Origin: Clostridia bacterium
GTDB lineage: Bacteria > Bacillota > Clostridia > Lachnospirales > Lachnospiraceae
DNA length: 48,742 nucleotides
Assembly: GCA_003252135.1 (NCBI GenBank)
Contig: QKDK01000241.1
Span: 1-48,742, forward strand
Direction of reading: 5' to 3'
Positions 17,363 to 26,573 of this stretch are shown one piece after another; position 1 is the stretch's first letter; each line of letters begins with the position of its first letter. A program made the position numbers and the translations under genes. The notes under the pieces are model-generated. The model made no database searches and was not told the DNA's origin. It saw nothing but the letters and a program-made list of their open reading frames with translations.

Positions 17363-17617
17363 TTAGTTTCCGCAAAGATATTTTTCGATATGTTCCATTG
17401 CAGTGTTCTCGTCACTTCCGTCGATGATAACATCAACTTCTTCTCCTGCCGCGAGTCCGAGGCTCATCATACCCATAATGCTTTTCGCATTGACCTTTTT
17501 CTCTCCGCAGGCAACATACACGCTGCTTTCAAACTGGCTGGCTACCTGCACGAGCAATGCCACCGGTCTGGCTTCCAAACCTGTCGGAATCTTAATTTTC
17601 ATTTTCTTTGATAACAT
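17363..17617 (-). CDS. crh: HPr-like regulatory protein of Crh type, active-site His replaced by Glu
   Basis: An 84-residue HPr-fold protein. The site where HPr carries His15 (GIHARP) reads TGLEARP, so residue 15 is Glu. In B. subtilis Crh it is Gln. The regulatory site is intact: KVNAKSIMGMMSLG places Ser at residue 46. It therefore cannot take phosphate from Enzyme I but should be a substrate of HPr kinase, whose gene lies at 20902 on the same strand. Family knowledge makes it a co-repressor of CcpA-type catabolite control. The start at 17617 follows AAAGGAGG by 7 bp. It is 14 bp after whiA, the same order as whiA-crh in Bacillus. Confidence 0.88.
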   Translation of the reverse strand: MLSKKMKIKIPTGLEARPVALLVQVASQFESSVYVACGEKKVNAKSIMGMMSLGLAAGEEVDVIIDGSDENTAMEHIEKYLCGN

Positions 17618-17631
17618 CACGAATCCTCCTT

Positions 17632-18567
17632 TTACGATCTTAACCCCTCTGCCATTTCACTCAGTTTCGTCAGGCGGTGGTTTACACCCGACTTACCGAT
17701 CGGTGATGAAAGCATCATTCCTAGCTCCTTTAAGGATGCTTCAGGATAATCAAGCCTTAACTGCGCTACTTCAGACAGTCCGGCATTTAATTCTGAAAAC
17801 CCTATGGTATCCCTTATATATTTAATATCATCAATCTGCTTGGCTGCTGCCGTTACTGTTTTACTTATGTTCGCAGCCTCACAGTTTACCTGACGATTTA
17901 TGGAGTTTCTCATTTCTTTTACAATTCGTGCATTTTCCAGATTCATTAATGCAACATGTGCTTCCATTATGCTCAAAAGATCAACGATCTGTGAACCTTC
18001 TTTAACATATACCACATAGTTGTTCTTTCGGGTGACGACCTTTGCATCTACATCAAAAGCCTGCATTGTCTCCTGCAGCTGGATTGCCTTTTCTTTATCG
18101 GTCACTGCTATTTCGTAATGATATGTTTTCTCTGGATCGCTCATCGAGCCTGCTGTTAAATATGCTCCCCGAAGATATGATCGTTTACAGCAGGAATCAG
18201 CCAGTATCATTGACTTTGGAGCAGGCAGTGTTCCTTCCTTCTCAAAGCTCATGTCCATCTTTAGCATCTTCAGCAATTCATGTGCCTGCTTTTCCATGAT
18301 CTTTATAACAAAAACGCCTTGTCTTAGCCTCGAGTACTTTCTGGTTTCTGTCTCGGGCTCAGGCAGCATCAGCTTTTTGAGCAGTGACAGACAAGTTGAA
18401 AATGCAATTTCATTCTCCGTTCTGATTTCCAGATGAAACCCTTCAAAGGGACTTTCGCAGATCTGTCCGTTCAATGTCACGATCGCTGCAAGCTCTGCTA
18501 TTCTGCAATGCCTCGCATTGCTGGTATGTTTACTGATTTCTTCTTTGACCTCTCTTGAGAATGACAT
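17632..18567 (-). CDS. whiA: WhiA sporulation/cell-division DNA-binding regulator
   Basis: A 311-residue protein. It starts SFSREVKEEISKH, then has the LAGLIDADG-like fold with CCKRSYLRGAYLTAGSMSDPEKTYH. The C-terminal helix-turn-helix contains NLENARIVKEMRNSINRQVNCEAANI and LDYPEASLKELGMMLSSPIGKSGVNHRLTKL. WhiA proteins bind DNA and influence division and chromosome segregation. The ATG at 18567 is chosen because AATGAGGAG lies 4 bp upstream; the longer frame (18606) would read through the leader repeat. The upstream gap of 220 bp carries hairpins and the repeat, and no rapZ or yvcK gene. Confidence 0.95.
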   Translation of the reverse strand: MSFSREVKEEISKHTSNARHCRIAELAAIVTLNGQICESPFEGFHLEIRTENEIAFSTCLSLLKKLMLPEPETETRKYSRLRQGVFVIKIMEKQAHELLKMLKMDMSFEKEGTLPAPKSMILADSCCKRSYLRGAYLTAGSMSDPEKTYHYEIAVTDKEKAIQLQETMQAFDVDAKVVTRKNNYVVYVKEGSQIVDLLSIMEAHVALMNLENARIVKEMRNSINRQVNCEAANISKTVTAAAKQIDDIKYIRDTIGFSELNAGLSEVAQLRLDYPEASLKELGMMLSSPIGKSGVNHRLTKLSEMAEGLRS

Positions 18568-18571
18568 ACTT

Positions 18572-18639
18572 CTCCTCATTCCTGCGCTGATCTTTGCGCA
18601 TATCAAGTTTGAACGAGCGGTGACGCGTGAGGCACAAAC
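18572..18639 (-). repeat. Dispersed leader element, copy before whiA
   Basis: Same 68-bp element as 6773-6840, with two mismatches. Hairpins inside it are kept by paired changes: GAGG-CACAAA-CCTC here versus GAAG-CACAAA-CTTG before tsaB. TGCGC/GCGCA pair next to the ribosome binding site. It supplies the ribosome binding site of whiA. Confidence 0.8.
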
Positions 18640-18704
18640 CTCAAAACATGATGCCGTTTTTTACATCACAGATAATAAGTAAAGAATAAGATGTTCGAGC
18701 CCTT

Positions 18705-18776
18705 TGCGAGAATATCGCAGTTCTTTTTATACGAAGATGCTTTTACATGCACGATTTACGCATGTTATCTTCGTAT
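18705..18776. repeat. Two hairpins in the murB-whiA gap
   Basis: ATACGAAGAT (18729-18738) pairs perfectly with ATCTTCGTAT (18767-18776), and inside it ACATGC (18745-18750) pairs with GCATGT (18760-18765). A second small hairpin has arms TGCGA (18705-18709) and TCGCA (18715-18719). On the minus strand the large stem begins 10 bp after the murB stop. It lacks a clean T-tract, so a structured RNA segment or a processing site is as likely as a terminator. Confidence 0.6.
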
Positions 18777-18786
18777 TTCCTCATAC

Positions 18787-19713
18787 TCATATCTCCCCGA
18801 GAAACTTGATTTCCGGTTCCAGAGTAACACCAGTTTTTTCCTTAACGATTCTTACCACATCAATTAACAGTGTCTGAACATCCTTTGCTGTAGCTTCTCC
18901 AAGATTGATAACGAACCCGCAGTGCTTATCAGAAACCGCCGCATCATTGACACGATAACCGCGCAGACCGGATTCCATGATCAGCTTTCCTGCAAAATTG
19001 TCGATCGGACGTTTGAATGTGCTGCCGGCGCTCGGATACTCGAGCGGCTGCTTTTCTTTCCGCATACGGTTCAGTTCGTCAATCCTTTTCAGGACCGCTT
19101 CCTTATCTCCAACCGGAAAAGCAAAGTCGGCACTCAGTACTATATAAGGTTCTCTTTGAATAATGCTTGTTCTGTATCCTAACTGAAGGTCTTCCTTTGT
19201 AAAATAGGCAATACTTTGGTCTTCCTTCAGAATGTCAGCACCTAGAATCGTATCCTCGATGGTCTGATCGTATGCTCCTGCATTCATTACAACCGCTCCG
19301 CCTATCGTACCAGGTATACCTGCTGCATATTCAAATCCTGTACAGCCGAATTCTGCTACCTGCATGGCTGCTCTGGCCAGTTTCATCCCGGCCGGAATTC
19401 TGAATACCAGTTTTTTGCTGCCATCGGCCGCTGTTTCTTCTCTGATACAAACTGCAGTTTCTTCTTCCTGCATTTTAATAACTACACCTCGAAAACCAAG
19501 GTCAGAAACTAAAAGATTGCTTCCGTTTCCGAGGATTGCGTATGCAGCGCCGTTCATTCTGCATGCTTCAAGGATATTCTGTAATTCTTCCGTAGATATA
19601 CTTTCTATATAAAAATCTGCCGGACCACCGATACGAAATGTAGTGTGGTTCTTCATCTGCTCGTTGCATTTAACTCTGTCTGTGCCGACAATCGCTGTTA
19701 GCTTCTCATACAT
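18787..19713 (-). CDS. murB: UDP-N-acetylmuramate dehydrogenase
   Basis: A 308-residue FAD enzyme that reduces UDP-GlcNAc-enolpyruvate to UDP-MurNAc in peptidoglycan precursor synthesis. It shows KNHTTFRIGGPADFYIE, LGNGSNLLVSDLGFRGVVI, GFEYAAGIPGTIGGAVVMNAGAY and YPSAGSTFKRP with the proton-donating Ser, as in type II MurB. The start at 19713 fits AAGGA 9 bp upstream; longer frames exist without a binding site. Confidence 0.95.
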   Translation of the reverse strand: MYEKLTAIVGTDRVKCNEQMKNHTTFRIGGPADFYIESISTEELQNILEACRMNGAAYAILGNGSNLLVSDLGFRGVVIKMQEEETAVCIREETAADGSKKLVFRIPAGMKLARAAMQVAEFGCTGFEYAAGIPGTIGGAVVMNAGAYDQTIEDTILGADILKEDQSIAYFTKEDLQLGYRTSIIQREPYIVLSADFAFPVGDKEAVLKRIDELNRMRKEKQPLEYPSAGSTFKRPIDNFAGKLIMESGLRGYRVNDAAVSDKHCGFVINLGEATAKDVQTLLIDVVRIVKEKTGVTLEPEIKFLGEI

Positions 19714-19910
19714 GAGATTATTTCCTTCTTTTCTATCCATCCTTGTTTCTAATAAACTCACATTATACTTTAGCATGAAATAATTAAAATGGCTACATAT
19801 TACTGATAAAACAAAAAAACTTTGTCATTTTTGTTACATATGCACGAACAATCTTCTGTGTTTTGTCTGTAATGCACAATAAAAAAGCACTTTTTTCATT
19901 ATTTTCACAA

Positions 19911-20858
19911 TTAAGAAAGCGAGGTCAGCACCAGCTTTGCACAGCCATAAATACCCGCATCATTTCCCAGCGTTGCCATGCAGAACGGTTTATCCTTCAG
20001 CGCATTCAAAATGTTCTCATTGTAGTACTTTTCTACCGCATGAATTATGATGTTTCCAGCCTTTGCCATACCACCGCCGATTACGAATACTTCAGGGTCT
20101 ACAGATGCTGCCACATGAGACAGACCAATACCAAGATATCTTCCAAAGGTGTCTACTATGTCAAGTGCCAGTGCATCTTCTTCTTTCGCAGCATCAAAAA
20201 TATCTTTTGCTGTGATTTCATTCAGTCTGTTCAGAACCGAATCAGTCTTTTCTTCTTCCATGATCTTTTTGGCAAGGCGTACTACTCCGGTTGCTGAAGC
20301 ATACTGCTCAAGATGTCCTTTGTTGCCGCAGCCACAGACTGCCTGTTCTTCTGTATTGACTGTTATGTGCCCGATTTCTCCGGCAGCACCGTTGCTTCCT
20401 GTATGAATCTTTCCATTAATGATGATTCCGCCGCCGACACCAGTTCCGAGCGTGACCATAACAACATCGCTGTATCCTTTGGCACCGCCCTGCCACATCT
20501 CACCCAGAGCAGCAACATTGGCATCATTGGCAGCAAAAACTTTTAAGCCGAGCAGCGACTCCATCTGTTTTGCAACATCAACAACACCCCATCCAAGATT
20601 CGCACATTTCAGAACGACACCATCCTTGTTCACCGGTCCCGGTATTCCGATTCCTACTCCAACTACATCCTGCATGGATATGCTCTTTTCATGAATCTTT
20701 CTTAATACGGTATCCGCAACATCCTGAGGTACAGCCTCCCCTTTGTTCGCTCTGTTGGTCGGTATCTCCCAGTTTTCGAGCAGTTCTCCTTCAATGCTGA
20801 ATAGACCGCATTTAATTGAAGTCCCGCCGATGTCAATCCCAAAACAATACTTACTCAT
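19911..20858 (-). CDS. glcK: ROK-family glucokinase
   Basis: A 315-residue ROK kinase. It has FGIDIGGTSIKCGLF (phosphate 1), GVGIGIPGPV, TLGTGVGGGIIINGK, GEIGH and the zinc-binding CGCGNKGHLEQYAS. Its position between murB and hprK, and its similarity in layout to clostridial GlcK, argue for glucokinase; other hexoses such as N-acetylmannosamine are possible for ROK enzymes. GGAGGGG lies 9 bp before the ATG. It provides glucose 6-phosphate to the glycolytic genes nearby (pfkA, fba). Confidence 0.9.
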   Translation of the reverse strand: MSKYCFGIDIGGTSIKCGLFSIEGELLENWEIPTNRANKGEAVPQDVADTVLRKIHEKSISMQDVVGVGIGIPGPVNKDGVVLKCANLGWGVVDVAKQMESLLGLKVFAANDANVAALGEMWQGGAKGYSDVVMVTLGTGVGGGIIINGKIHTGSNGAAGEIGHITVNTEEQAVCGCGNKGHLEQYASATGVVRLAKKIMEEEKTDSVLNRLNEITAKDIFDAAKEEDALALDIVDTFGRYLGIGLSHVAASVDPEVFVIGGGMAKAGNIIIHAVEKYYNENILNALKDKPFCMATLGNDAGIYGCAKLVLTSLS

Positions 20859-20901
20859 TCTCTTTAACCCCTCCGTTTATCTTCTTTTGAAATTCAGGCT
20901 C

Positions 20902-21834
20902 TTATAAACCGATCTTTTTATTAATATTATTTGTAACACGGTTATAAAGTTCCTGAACAGCATTATATCCCATCTTTTTCTGGCGGAAATTAACCGCTGC
21001 CGACTCACAGATTACTGCTAGATTCCTGCCGGGACGAATCGGAATGTTATGACATACTACTTTATTGCCAAGGAATTCCGTGTACTGCTCCTCCAGTCCG
21101 AGGCGGTCATACTCTTTATCCTTCACCCAGTCCTCAAGACAGATAACAAGGTCAATTGCCTGTGTGTTCTTAACGCTTTCAACACCGAACAGCATCTTTA
21201 CATCAATAATCCCGATACCGCGAAGCTCGATAAAATGTCTTGTAACGTCCGGAGCAGATCCGACCAGCGTATCATCACTGACCTTCTTGATTTCTACTGC
21301 ATCATCCGCGACAAGCCGGTGTCCTCTCTTGATCAGTTCAAGTGCAGCTTCACTCTTTCCGATGCCGCTCTCTCCCATGATCAGAACGCCTTCTCCGTAA
21401 ACATCGACCAGTACTCCATGTATGGTAATCCGGGGTGCCAGCTCGACATTCAGCCATCTAGTTACCTCCGATTCAAAATTACAGGTGCTTTTTGCAGTAC
21501 GAAGCAGCGGAACACCAAACTCCTCACCAATTGCACGGATTTCATCACTTACCTGAATCCCCTGGCAAAAAATAATACATGGCGGAATAAAGCTGATCAA
21601 TTTTCTGATTACCTGTATTCTCTCTTCATCCCCGAGCTGCTGCATATAAGCATTTTCAACATTTCCAATGATCTGTACACGGTCTTTGTCAAAATAACTA
21701 TAGAAGCCAGCCAGCTGCAATGCCGGTCTGTTGACTTCCATGTGAGAAAGAACGATCTCATCAAGATCGATCGTCGGCGTACAGTTCTCCAATTTCATTT
21801 TTGTTGCAAGACTGCTTAGTTTCGTTGTATACAT
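20902..21834 (-). CDS. hprK: HPr kinase/phosphorylase
   Basis: A 310-residue bifunctional enzyme that phosphorylates and dephosphorylates Ser46 of HPr and Crh. The P-loop is GESGIGKSE; the HprK signature ELRGIGIIDVKMLFG and the C-terminal NIPIRPGRNLAVICE follow. The likely substrate, the Crh-like protein with Ser46, is encoded 3.3 kb downstream. The ATG at 21834 begins 2 bp after the tdk stop codon, suggesting coupling; a longer in-frame start at 21891 overlaps tdk. Confidence 0.95.
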   Translation of the reverse strand: MYTTKLSSLATKMKLENCTPTIDLDEIVLSHMEVNRPALQLAGFYSYFDKDRVQIIGNVENAYMQQLGDEERIQVIRKLISFIPPCIIFCQGIQVSDEIRAIGEEFGVPLLRTAKSTCNFESEVTRWLNVELAPRITIHGVLVDVYGEGVLIMGESGIGKSEAALELIKRGHRLVADDAVEIKKVSDDTLVGSAPDVTRHFIELRGIGIIDVKMLFGVESVKNTQAIDLVICLEDWVKDKEYDRLGLEEQYTEFLGNKVVCHNIPIRPGRNLAVICESAAVNFRQKKMGYNAVQELYNRVTNNINKKIGL

Positions 21835-21836
21835 GG

Positions 21837-22424
21837 TTAGGCCTGCCTTTCTTTCCATTCTATTGCTTCTTTTCTTGCGCTTGCATAGCATTTTTTACAC
21901 ATTGCCTTATACCTGTCATTTCCACCGATGTCGACCTGTTCTCCTTCAGTCAGCAGCTTTCCGTCTCCTGAATACCTTACATTTACTGTGGCTTTTGCAC
22001 CACACTTGCATACTGTCTTTATCTCCATCAGGCTTTCCGCACGCTCTATCAGCCTTTTGCTGCCTTCGAACAGCTGCTGTCTGAAATCTGTCAGCAATCC
22101 AAAGCACAACACATTGGTGTGCATGGTTATCTCGTACAGCTGATCGACCTGTTTTGCTGTAAGGAACTGTGCTTCATCGACCATAATAATGTCGCTGTTC
22201 TTGATTTCATCCATGTTAAGTATATTGACATCGCTGTCTATCATGATGCATTCTGCTTCGATTCCGATTCTAGATCTGATAATATTGTCACCATCTCTTG
22301 TATCGATCTTAGGTTTCAGCAGAAGTACCCGGAAGCCCTGTTCAATATAATTATGGCGTATCATTAAAAGATTAGCTGACTTGCTGCTGTTCATGCACCC
22401 ATATTTAAAGTATAATCTGCTCAT
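21837..22424 (-). CDS. tdk: Thymidine kinase
   Basis: A 195-residue type II thymidine kinase of the E. coli-like class: IIMVDEAQFLTAKQVDQL (Walker B), GLLTDFRQQLFEGS, four-cysteine zinc site from KTVCKCG and MCKKCY, and lasso RLIERA with EGEQVDIGGNDRY. The P-loop is YGCMNSSKSANLL, in which the penultimate Gly of the usual MNAGKS is Ser; function is still expected since all other catalytic blocks are intact. It is upstream of hprK. Confidence 0.92.
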   Translation of the reverse strand: MSRLYFKYGCMNSSKSANLLMIRHNYIEQGFRVLLLKPKIDTRDGDNIIRSRIGIEAECIMIDSDVNILNMDEIKNSDIIMVDEAQFLTAKQVDQLYEITMHTNVLCFGLLTDFRQQLFEGSKRLIERAESLMEIKTVCKCGAKATVNVRYSGDGKLLTEGEQVDIGGNDRYKAMCKKCYASARKEAIEWKERQA

Positions 22425-22507
22425 ATTTCCCCCATCCCATTCGCAGTTCCCTGCCTGTCCAACCTCTTTTCATAGTATCACATCATCCTGCTTTCGTCAA
22501 AAAAACC

Positions 22508-24379
22508 TTACTGCGCCGGATGAAAAAAAGCATGTACACTTTGAGCTGCTGCTTTATTCATTCCCGGTATGACAGAAAGCTCTTCAATGCTTGCAGCCCT
22601 GATTGATTCAAGAGACATATAATGCTTCATTAAAGCACGTCTCCGAGTGGTCCCGACTCCTGCTATGTCATCCAGAACAGAATGTACCTGTCCCTTTCCC
22701 CGTAATGCTTTATGATACTCGATCGCGAACCGGTGCGTCTCATCCTGAATTCGTGTAATCAGCTGAAATGTCTCGCTGTGCGGATCAATCGGAATTTCAT
22801 TATTCTTGTAATATAAGCCCCTTGTTCTGTGATGATCATCCTTCACCATGCCGCAGACTTCAATCGACAGCTTTAGTTCAGACAGCACCTCCAGCGCAAT
22901 ATTGACCTGTCCTTTCCCTCCATCCATCAGAATCAAATCAGGATATCTGGTGAAGCCCCCAACTTCTTTATTCATTCCTTTTTCTTCCAATTCCTTTTGT
23001 TCCTCTATTCCATGCAAAAATCGTCTGGTCAGAACCTCCCGCATGCTGGCATAATCATCCGGTCCCTGAACCGACTTGATCTTGAACTTTCTATAGTCAT
23101 TCCGCTTAGGTTTTCCATTCTCATAAACGACCATGGAACCGACAGATGAAAACCCGCTGGTATTGGATATATCAAAGGATTCAATCCGTTTTAAGTTTTC
23201 CATGGAAAGACATCTGCCAAGGCCATCCATCGCACCGCTTGTTCTGGCGACTTCACGTTCCAGCTTTTCGGCATCCTGCTGCAGTACAATCTCTGCATTC
23301 TTTCTGGCAAGCTCGATCAGTCTCTCCTTGGTTCCTATTTTGGGAACCTTGATGTATACCTTTTGTCCCCGTTTTGCTGTCATCCATTCAGTCAGTAGCG
23401 CCTCTTCTTCTATCTGCTCGCTCAGCAGCAGTTCTCTTGGTATATAAGGTGTCCCTGAGTAATACTGTTTGATAAAATCCGACAGTATATCGCTTCCGTT
23501 ATCAGACTCCACGCCCTGCAGATAATAGTGCTCCCGTCCTAGCATCTTACCGTCTCTGATAAAGAACACCTGAACCACAGCTTCCTTCTCGTTTCTTGCA
23601 TAAGCAATGATATCACGATCCGTTGCATCATCTGCATCGGTTGCTTTCTGTTTTTGCGTGATCTTACGTATATCATTGATCAGATCTCGAAAACCTGCCG
23701 CCGCTTCAAATTCCATGCTCTCGGAGGCTTCTTTCATTTTCGATATCAGTTCCTTCAGTACAGCATCATAATTTCCGTTCAGAAATGCTATGACCCCATC
23801 GATCGACTTCTGATATTCATCTTCAGAAATATAACCCTGACAGGGAGCCTTGCACTGGTTCATATGATAATACAGACATGGCTGGTTATCAGGACCAGGC
23901 GGCTTTGGCAGCTTTTTGCTGCAGGTTCTGATGCAATAAAGCTTGCGAAGCAGATCGATGGTGTTCTTAACTGCCTGTGCACTGGTATAAGGCCCAAAAT
24001 ATCTTGCTTTGTCCTTTTTTTTATCATGTGCAAACAAAACCTTGGGATATGGTTCCTGCACAGTGATCTTTATATACGGATAACCTTTGTCATCCATGAG
24101 CATTGTGTTGAATCTTGGATGGTGCTCCTTGATCAAATTACATTCCAGTATCAGTGCTTCCATCTCTGAATCCACTACAATATACTCGAAATACGCAACG
24201 AAAGACACCATTCGCTGGATTTTGGGCGATAGATTCCGGCCGTTCTGAAAGTACTGCTTCACACGGTTTTTCAGAATCTTCGCTTTTCCAACATAAATGA
24301 TGTCATCTTTGCTGTTGTGCATGATATATACGCCCGGCTTAGCGGGCAGCTTTTTCAGTTCTTCTTCAATTATAAACAT
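22508..24379 (-). CDS. uvrC: Excinuclease ABC subunit C
   Basis: A 623-residue nucleotide excision repair nuclease. It has the N-terminal GIY-YIG domain ([24 protein letters not shown]), a UvrB-binding UVR segment ([21 protein letters not shown]), the RNase H-like C-terminal nuclease ([19 protein letters not shown] with catalytic Asp, [12 protein letters not shown]) and helix-hairpin-helix repeats at the end ([20 protein letters not shown]). The start at 24379 follows GAGGG by about 10 bp; the frame to 24418 adds a non-conserved stretch. Confidence 0.96.
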   Translation of the reverse strand: MFIIEEELKKLPAKPGVYIMHNSKDDIIYVGKAKILKNRVKQYFQNGRNLSPKIQRMVSFVAYFEYIVVDSEMEALILECNLIKEHHPRFNTMLMDDKGYPYIKITVQEPYPKVLFAHDKKKDKARYFGPYTSAQAVKNTIDLLRKLYCIRTCSKKLPKPPGPDNQPCLYYHMNQCKAPCQGYISEDEYQKSIDGVIAFLNGNYDAVLKELISKMKEASESMEFEAAAGFRDLINDIRKITQKQKATDADDATDRDIIAYARNEKEAVVQVFFIRDGKMLGREHYYLQGVESDNGSDILSDFIKQYYSGTPYIPRELLLSEQIEEEALLTEWMTAKRGQKVYIKVPKIGTKERLIELARKNAEIVLQQDAEKLEREVARTSGAMDGLGRCLSMENLKRIESFDISNTSGFSSVGSMVVYENGKPKRNDYRKFKIKSVQGPDDYASMREVLTRRFLHGIEEQKELEEKGMNKEVGGFTRYPDLILMDGGKGQVNIALEVLSELKLSIEVCGMVKDDHHRTRGLYYKNNEIPIDPHSETFQLITRIQDETHRFAIEYHKALRGKGQVHSVLDDIAGVGTTRRRALMKHYMSLESIRAASIEELSVIPGMNKAAAQSVHAFFHPAQ

Positions 24380-24436
24380 CGCAGCAGTTCCCTCTTCTGT
24401 TACAAGTTGCACTTCCACAGACTGTTTGGCAGCTGA

Positions 24437-26530
24437 TTATTCTGCTTGCGGCTGCTCTGGCTCAGATTGCTCTGAGTCCGACTGTTCTGGCTCAGACTGC
24501 TCTGGCCCTGGGTCCGATTGCTCTGACTCAGGCTGTTCTGGCTGCTCTGGCTCTGGATCCGACTTCTCTGAGTCTGGACTCCCTGTCACAGACTGTTCAT
24601 GCTGCATCTCGTCTGTCGCAGCATCTGTTGTATTCCCATCGGCAGTTTCGTTCACTTTAGTACTGATTCCTTTTGCTTCATTAAATATCTTCATGAATTC
24701 TTTTCCTGTAATCGTCTCTTTCTCAACCAGGAAATCAGCTATCTTCTCAAGCACATCAAGGTTCTGGCTTATCATCTCATAAGCTCTGTCATGACATTCT
24801 TTTAATAGATCCATCACCTCATGATCGATTTCTGCCGCTGTTGTATCCGCACAATTAAGTACAGAACGTCCGTCCAGATAACGGTTTGTCTGGGATTCCA
24901 GACCGATCAGACCGAACTTTTCGGACATACCGTACTGGGTAATCATGGCTCTTGCAAGTGATGTAGCCTGCTCTATATCATTGGAAGCACCTGTTGTTAC
25001 AGAATGAAATACTGCTTCTTCTGCAGCACGTCCTCCAAACAATGTTGTAATCCTAGTTATCAGTTCCTCTTTGCTCATCAGATACTTTTCTTCTTCAGGC
25101 ACCTGCATAACATAGCCAAGCGAACCCATGGTACGCGGTACGATCGTGATCTTCTGTACAGGCTCCGCCTTTTTCTCCAGTGCTGTGATCAGAGCATGTC
25201 CGACCTCATGACAGGCAACAATTCTTTTCTCCTGCGGTCCAAGAATTCTGTCCTTTTTCTCCTTGCCAGCAATTACTACCTCGACCGACTCGAAAAGGTC
25301 GCTCTGGGTAACTACACTTCTTCCTTCCTTAACAGCAAGAATGGCAGCTTCGTTGATAATGTTTGCAAGATCAGAACCTACTGCTCCCGAAGTAGCAAGT
25401 CCGATGGCTTCCAAATCGACAGAGTCATGCATGAGCACGTTTTTCGCATGTACACGAAGCGTCTCAACACGGCCTTTCAGATCAGGCTTATCTACAATTA
25501 CACGACGGTCGAAACGGCCCGGACGCAGCAGTGCTTTATCAAGAATCTCCGGACGATTCGTTGCCGCAAGAATGACAACTCCTTTGGAAGGGTCAAAACC
25601 ATCCATCTCCGAAAGCAGCTGGTTCAGCGTCTGTTCACGTTCATCGTTGCCTCCGCCGTACTGATTATCCCTGCTCTTACCAATGGCATCGATCTCATCA
25701 ATAAAAATAATACAGGGAGCCTGGCTCTGTGCCTGCTTGAACAGGTCACGCACACGGGATGCCCCGACACCAACGAACATCTCGACAAAATCAGATCCTG
25801 TCAGTGAAAAGAACGGAACCTTTGCTTCTCCAGCAACTGCTTTTGCAAGAAGCGTCTTTCCTGTTCCGGGTGGTCCGACTAAAAGCGCTCCTTTGGGCAG
25901 TTTTGCTCCTATCCTTGCATATTTGCCCGGGTTATGAAGAAAGTCCACAAGTTCTGATATTGATTCCTTTGCTTCCTCCTGACCCGCTACATCTTTAAAC
26001 GTAATTCCTGTCTCTTTTTCAACATACACCTTGGCATTGCTTTTTCCGACACCCATCATGCCGCCCGTATTCTTGGCGAGCATACGGAATACGAACCACA
26101 TGGCACCAATTAAAAGGGCATAAGGCAGAAGCGCAAGAAGAATGTCAAAAATACTGGTCGTCGTGTCCTTGACCTCAAAAGAATACTTGATATTATACTG
26201 ATCCAGCAGCTGCTGCATGCTGTCGCTGTCTACATAGCCTGTATAATACTGAATCCCGTTGCTGATATCCTGTTCATCCGTTGAAGTGATCAGAATACGG
26301 TTCGTGCTGTACTCTACATAGACCTCAGAAACTTTTCCTTCCTTTACCATATCGGTAAATTCATTATAAGTCACTTCCTTTAATCTTGCCTGTTCCATCT
26401 GCTGTGTCACCGTGATCATAAAGTACATCAGCAGAAAGATTGCAACGGCCAGCACGATCCACATGCTGCCCGGTATTTTCTTTTTATCGTTATTGTTCTC
26501 ATTGTTCTGGTTCGTATTTCTCTCCGGCAT
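24437..26530 (-). CDS. ftsH: ATP-dependent zinc metalloprotease FtsH
   Basis: A 697-residue membrane AAA+ protease. There are two transmembrane helices (near residues 21-43 and 128-150) around an extracytoplasmic domain. The AAA domain has GPPGTGKT and [11 protein letters not shown], second region of homology [21 protein letters not shown], and HEVGH as zinc site. The last about 60 residues form an acidic Pro/Glu/Gln/Ser-rich tail made of repeated PEQSD/SEQ units that is not part of the family fold. It degrades misfolded membrane proteins and regulators. GGAG lies 5 bp before the ATG. Confidence 0.96.
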   Translation of the reverse strand: MPERNTNQNNENNNDKKKIPGSMWIVLAVAIFLLMYFMITVTQQMEQARLKEVTYNEFTDMVKEGKVSEVYVEYSTNRILITSTDEQDISNGIQYYTGYVDSDSMQQLLDQYNIKYSFEVKDTTTSIFDILLALLPYALLIGAMWFVFRMLAKNTGGMMGVGKSNAKVYVEKETGITFKDVAGQEEAKESISELVDFLHNPGKYARIGAKLPKGALLVGPPGTGKTLLAKAVAGEAKVPFFSLTGSDFVEMFVGVGASRVRDLFKQAQSQAPCIIFIDEIDAIGKSRDNQYGGGNDEREQTLNQLLSEMDGFDPSKGVVILAATNRPEILDKALLRPGRFDRRVIVDKPDLKGRVETLRVHAKNVLMHDSVDLEAIGLATSGAVGSDLANIINEAAILAVKEGRSVVTQSDLFESVEVVIAGKEKKDRILGPQEKRIVACHEVGHALITALEKKAEPVQKITIVPRTMGSLGYVMQVPEEEKYLMSKEELITRITTLFGGRAAEEAVFHSVTTGASNDIEQATSLARAMITQYGMSEKFGLIGLESQTNRYLDGRSVLNCADTTAAEIDHEVMDLLKECHDRAYEMISQNLDVLEKIADFLVEKETITGKEFMKIFNEAKGISTKVNETADGNTTDAATDEMQHEQSVTGSPDSEKSDPEPEQPEQPESEQSDPGPEQSEPEQSDSEQSEPEQPQAE

Positions 26531-26573
26531 TATATCTCCAGTCTAACCGCAGATGCTGCGGTTTTTTCCTTAT

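Noticed and set aside
20149-20694. Several plus-strand frames of 77-91 codons opposite glucokinase
   Set aside because: Antisense shadows of a strong ROK gene; no ribosome binding site and no recognisable domain.
21049-21819. 256-codon plus-strand frame opposite hprK
   Set aside because: Overlaps the complete HprK signature region in antisense; no ribosome binding site.
24297-24782. Plus-strand frame with Ser/Cys-rich repeats (DCSGSDCSG type)
   Set aside because: It is the antisense reading of the repetitive FtsH tail, with no start signal.
25004-25807. 267-codon plus-strand frame opposite ftsH
   Set aside because: Cys/Phe-rich composition typical of antisense reading; the minus-strand AAA motifs are intact in the same place.
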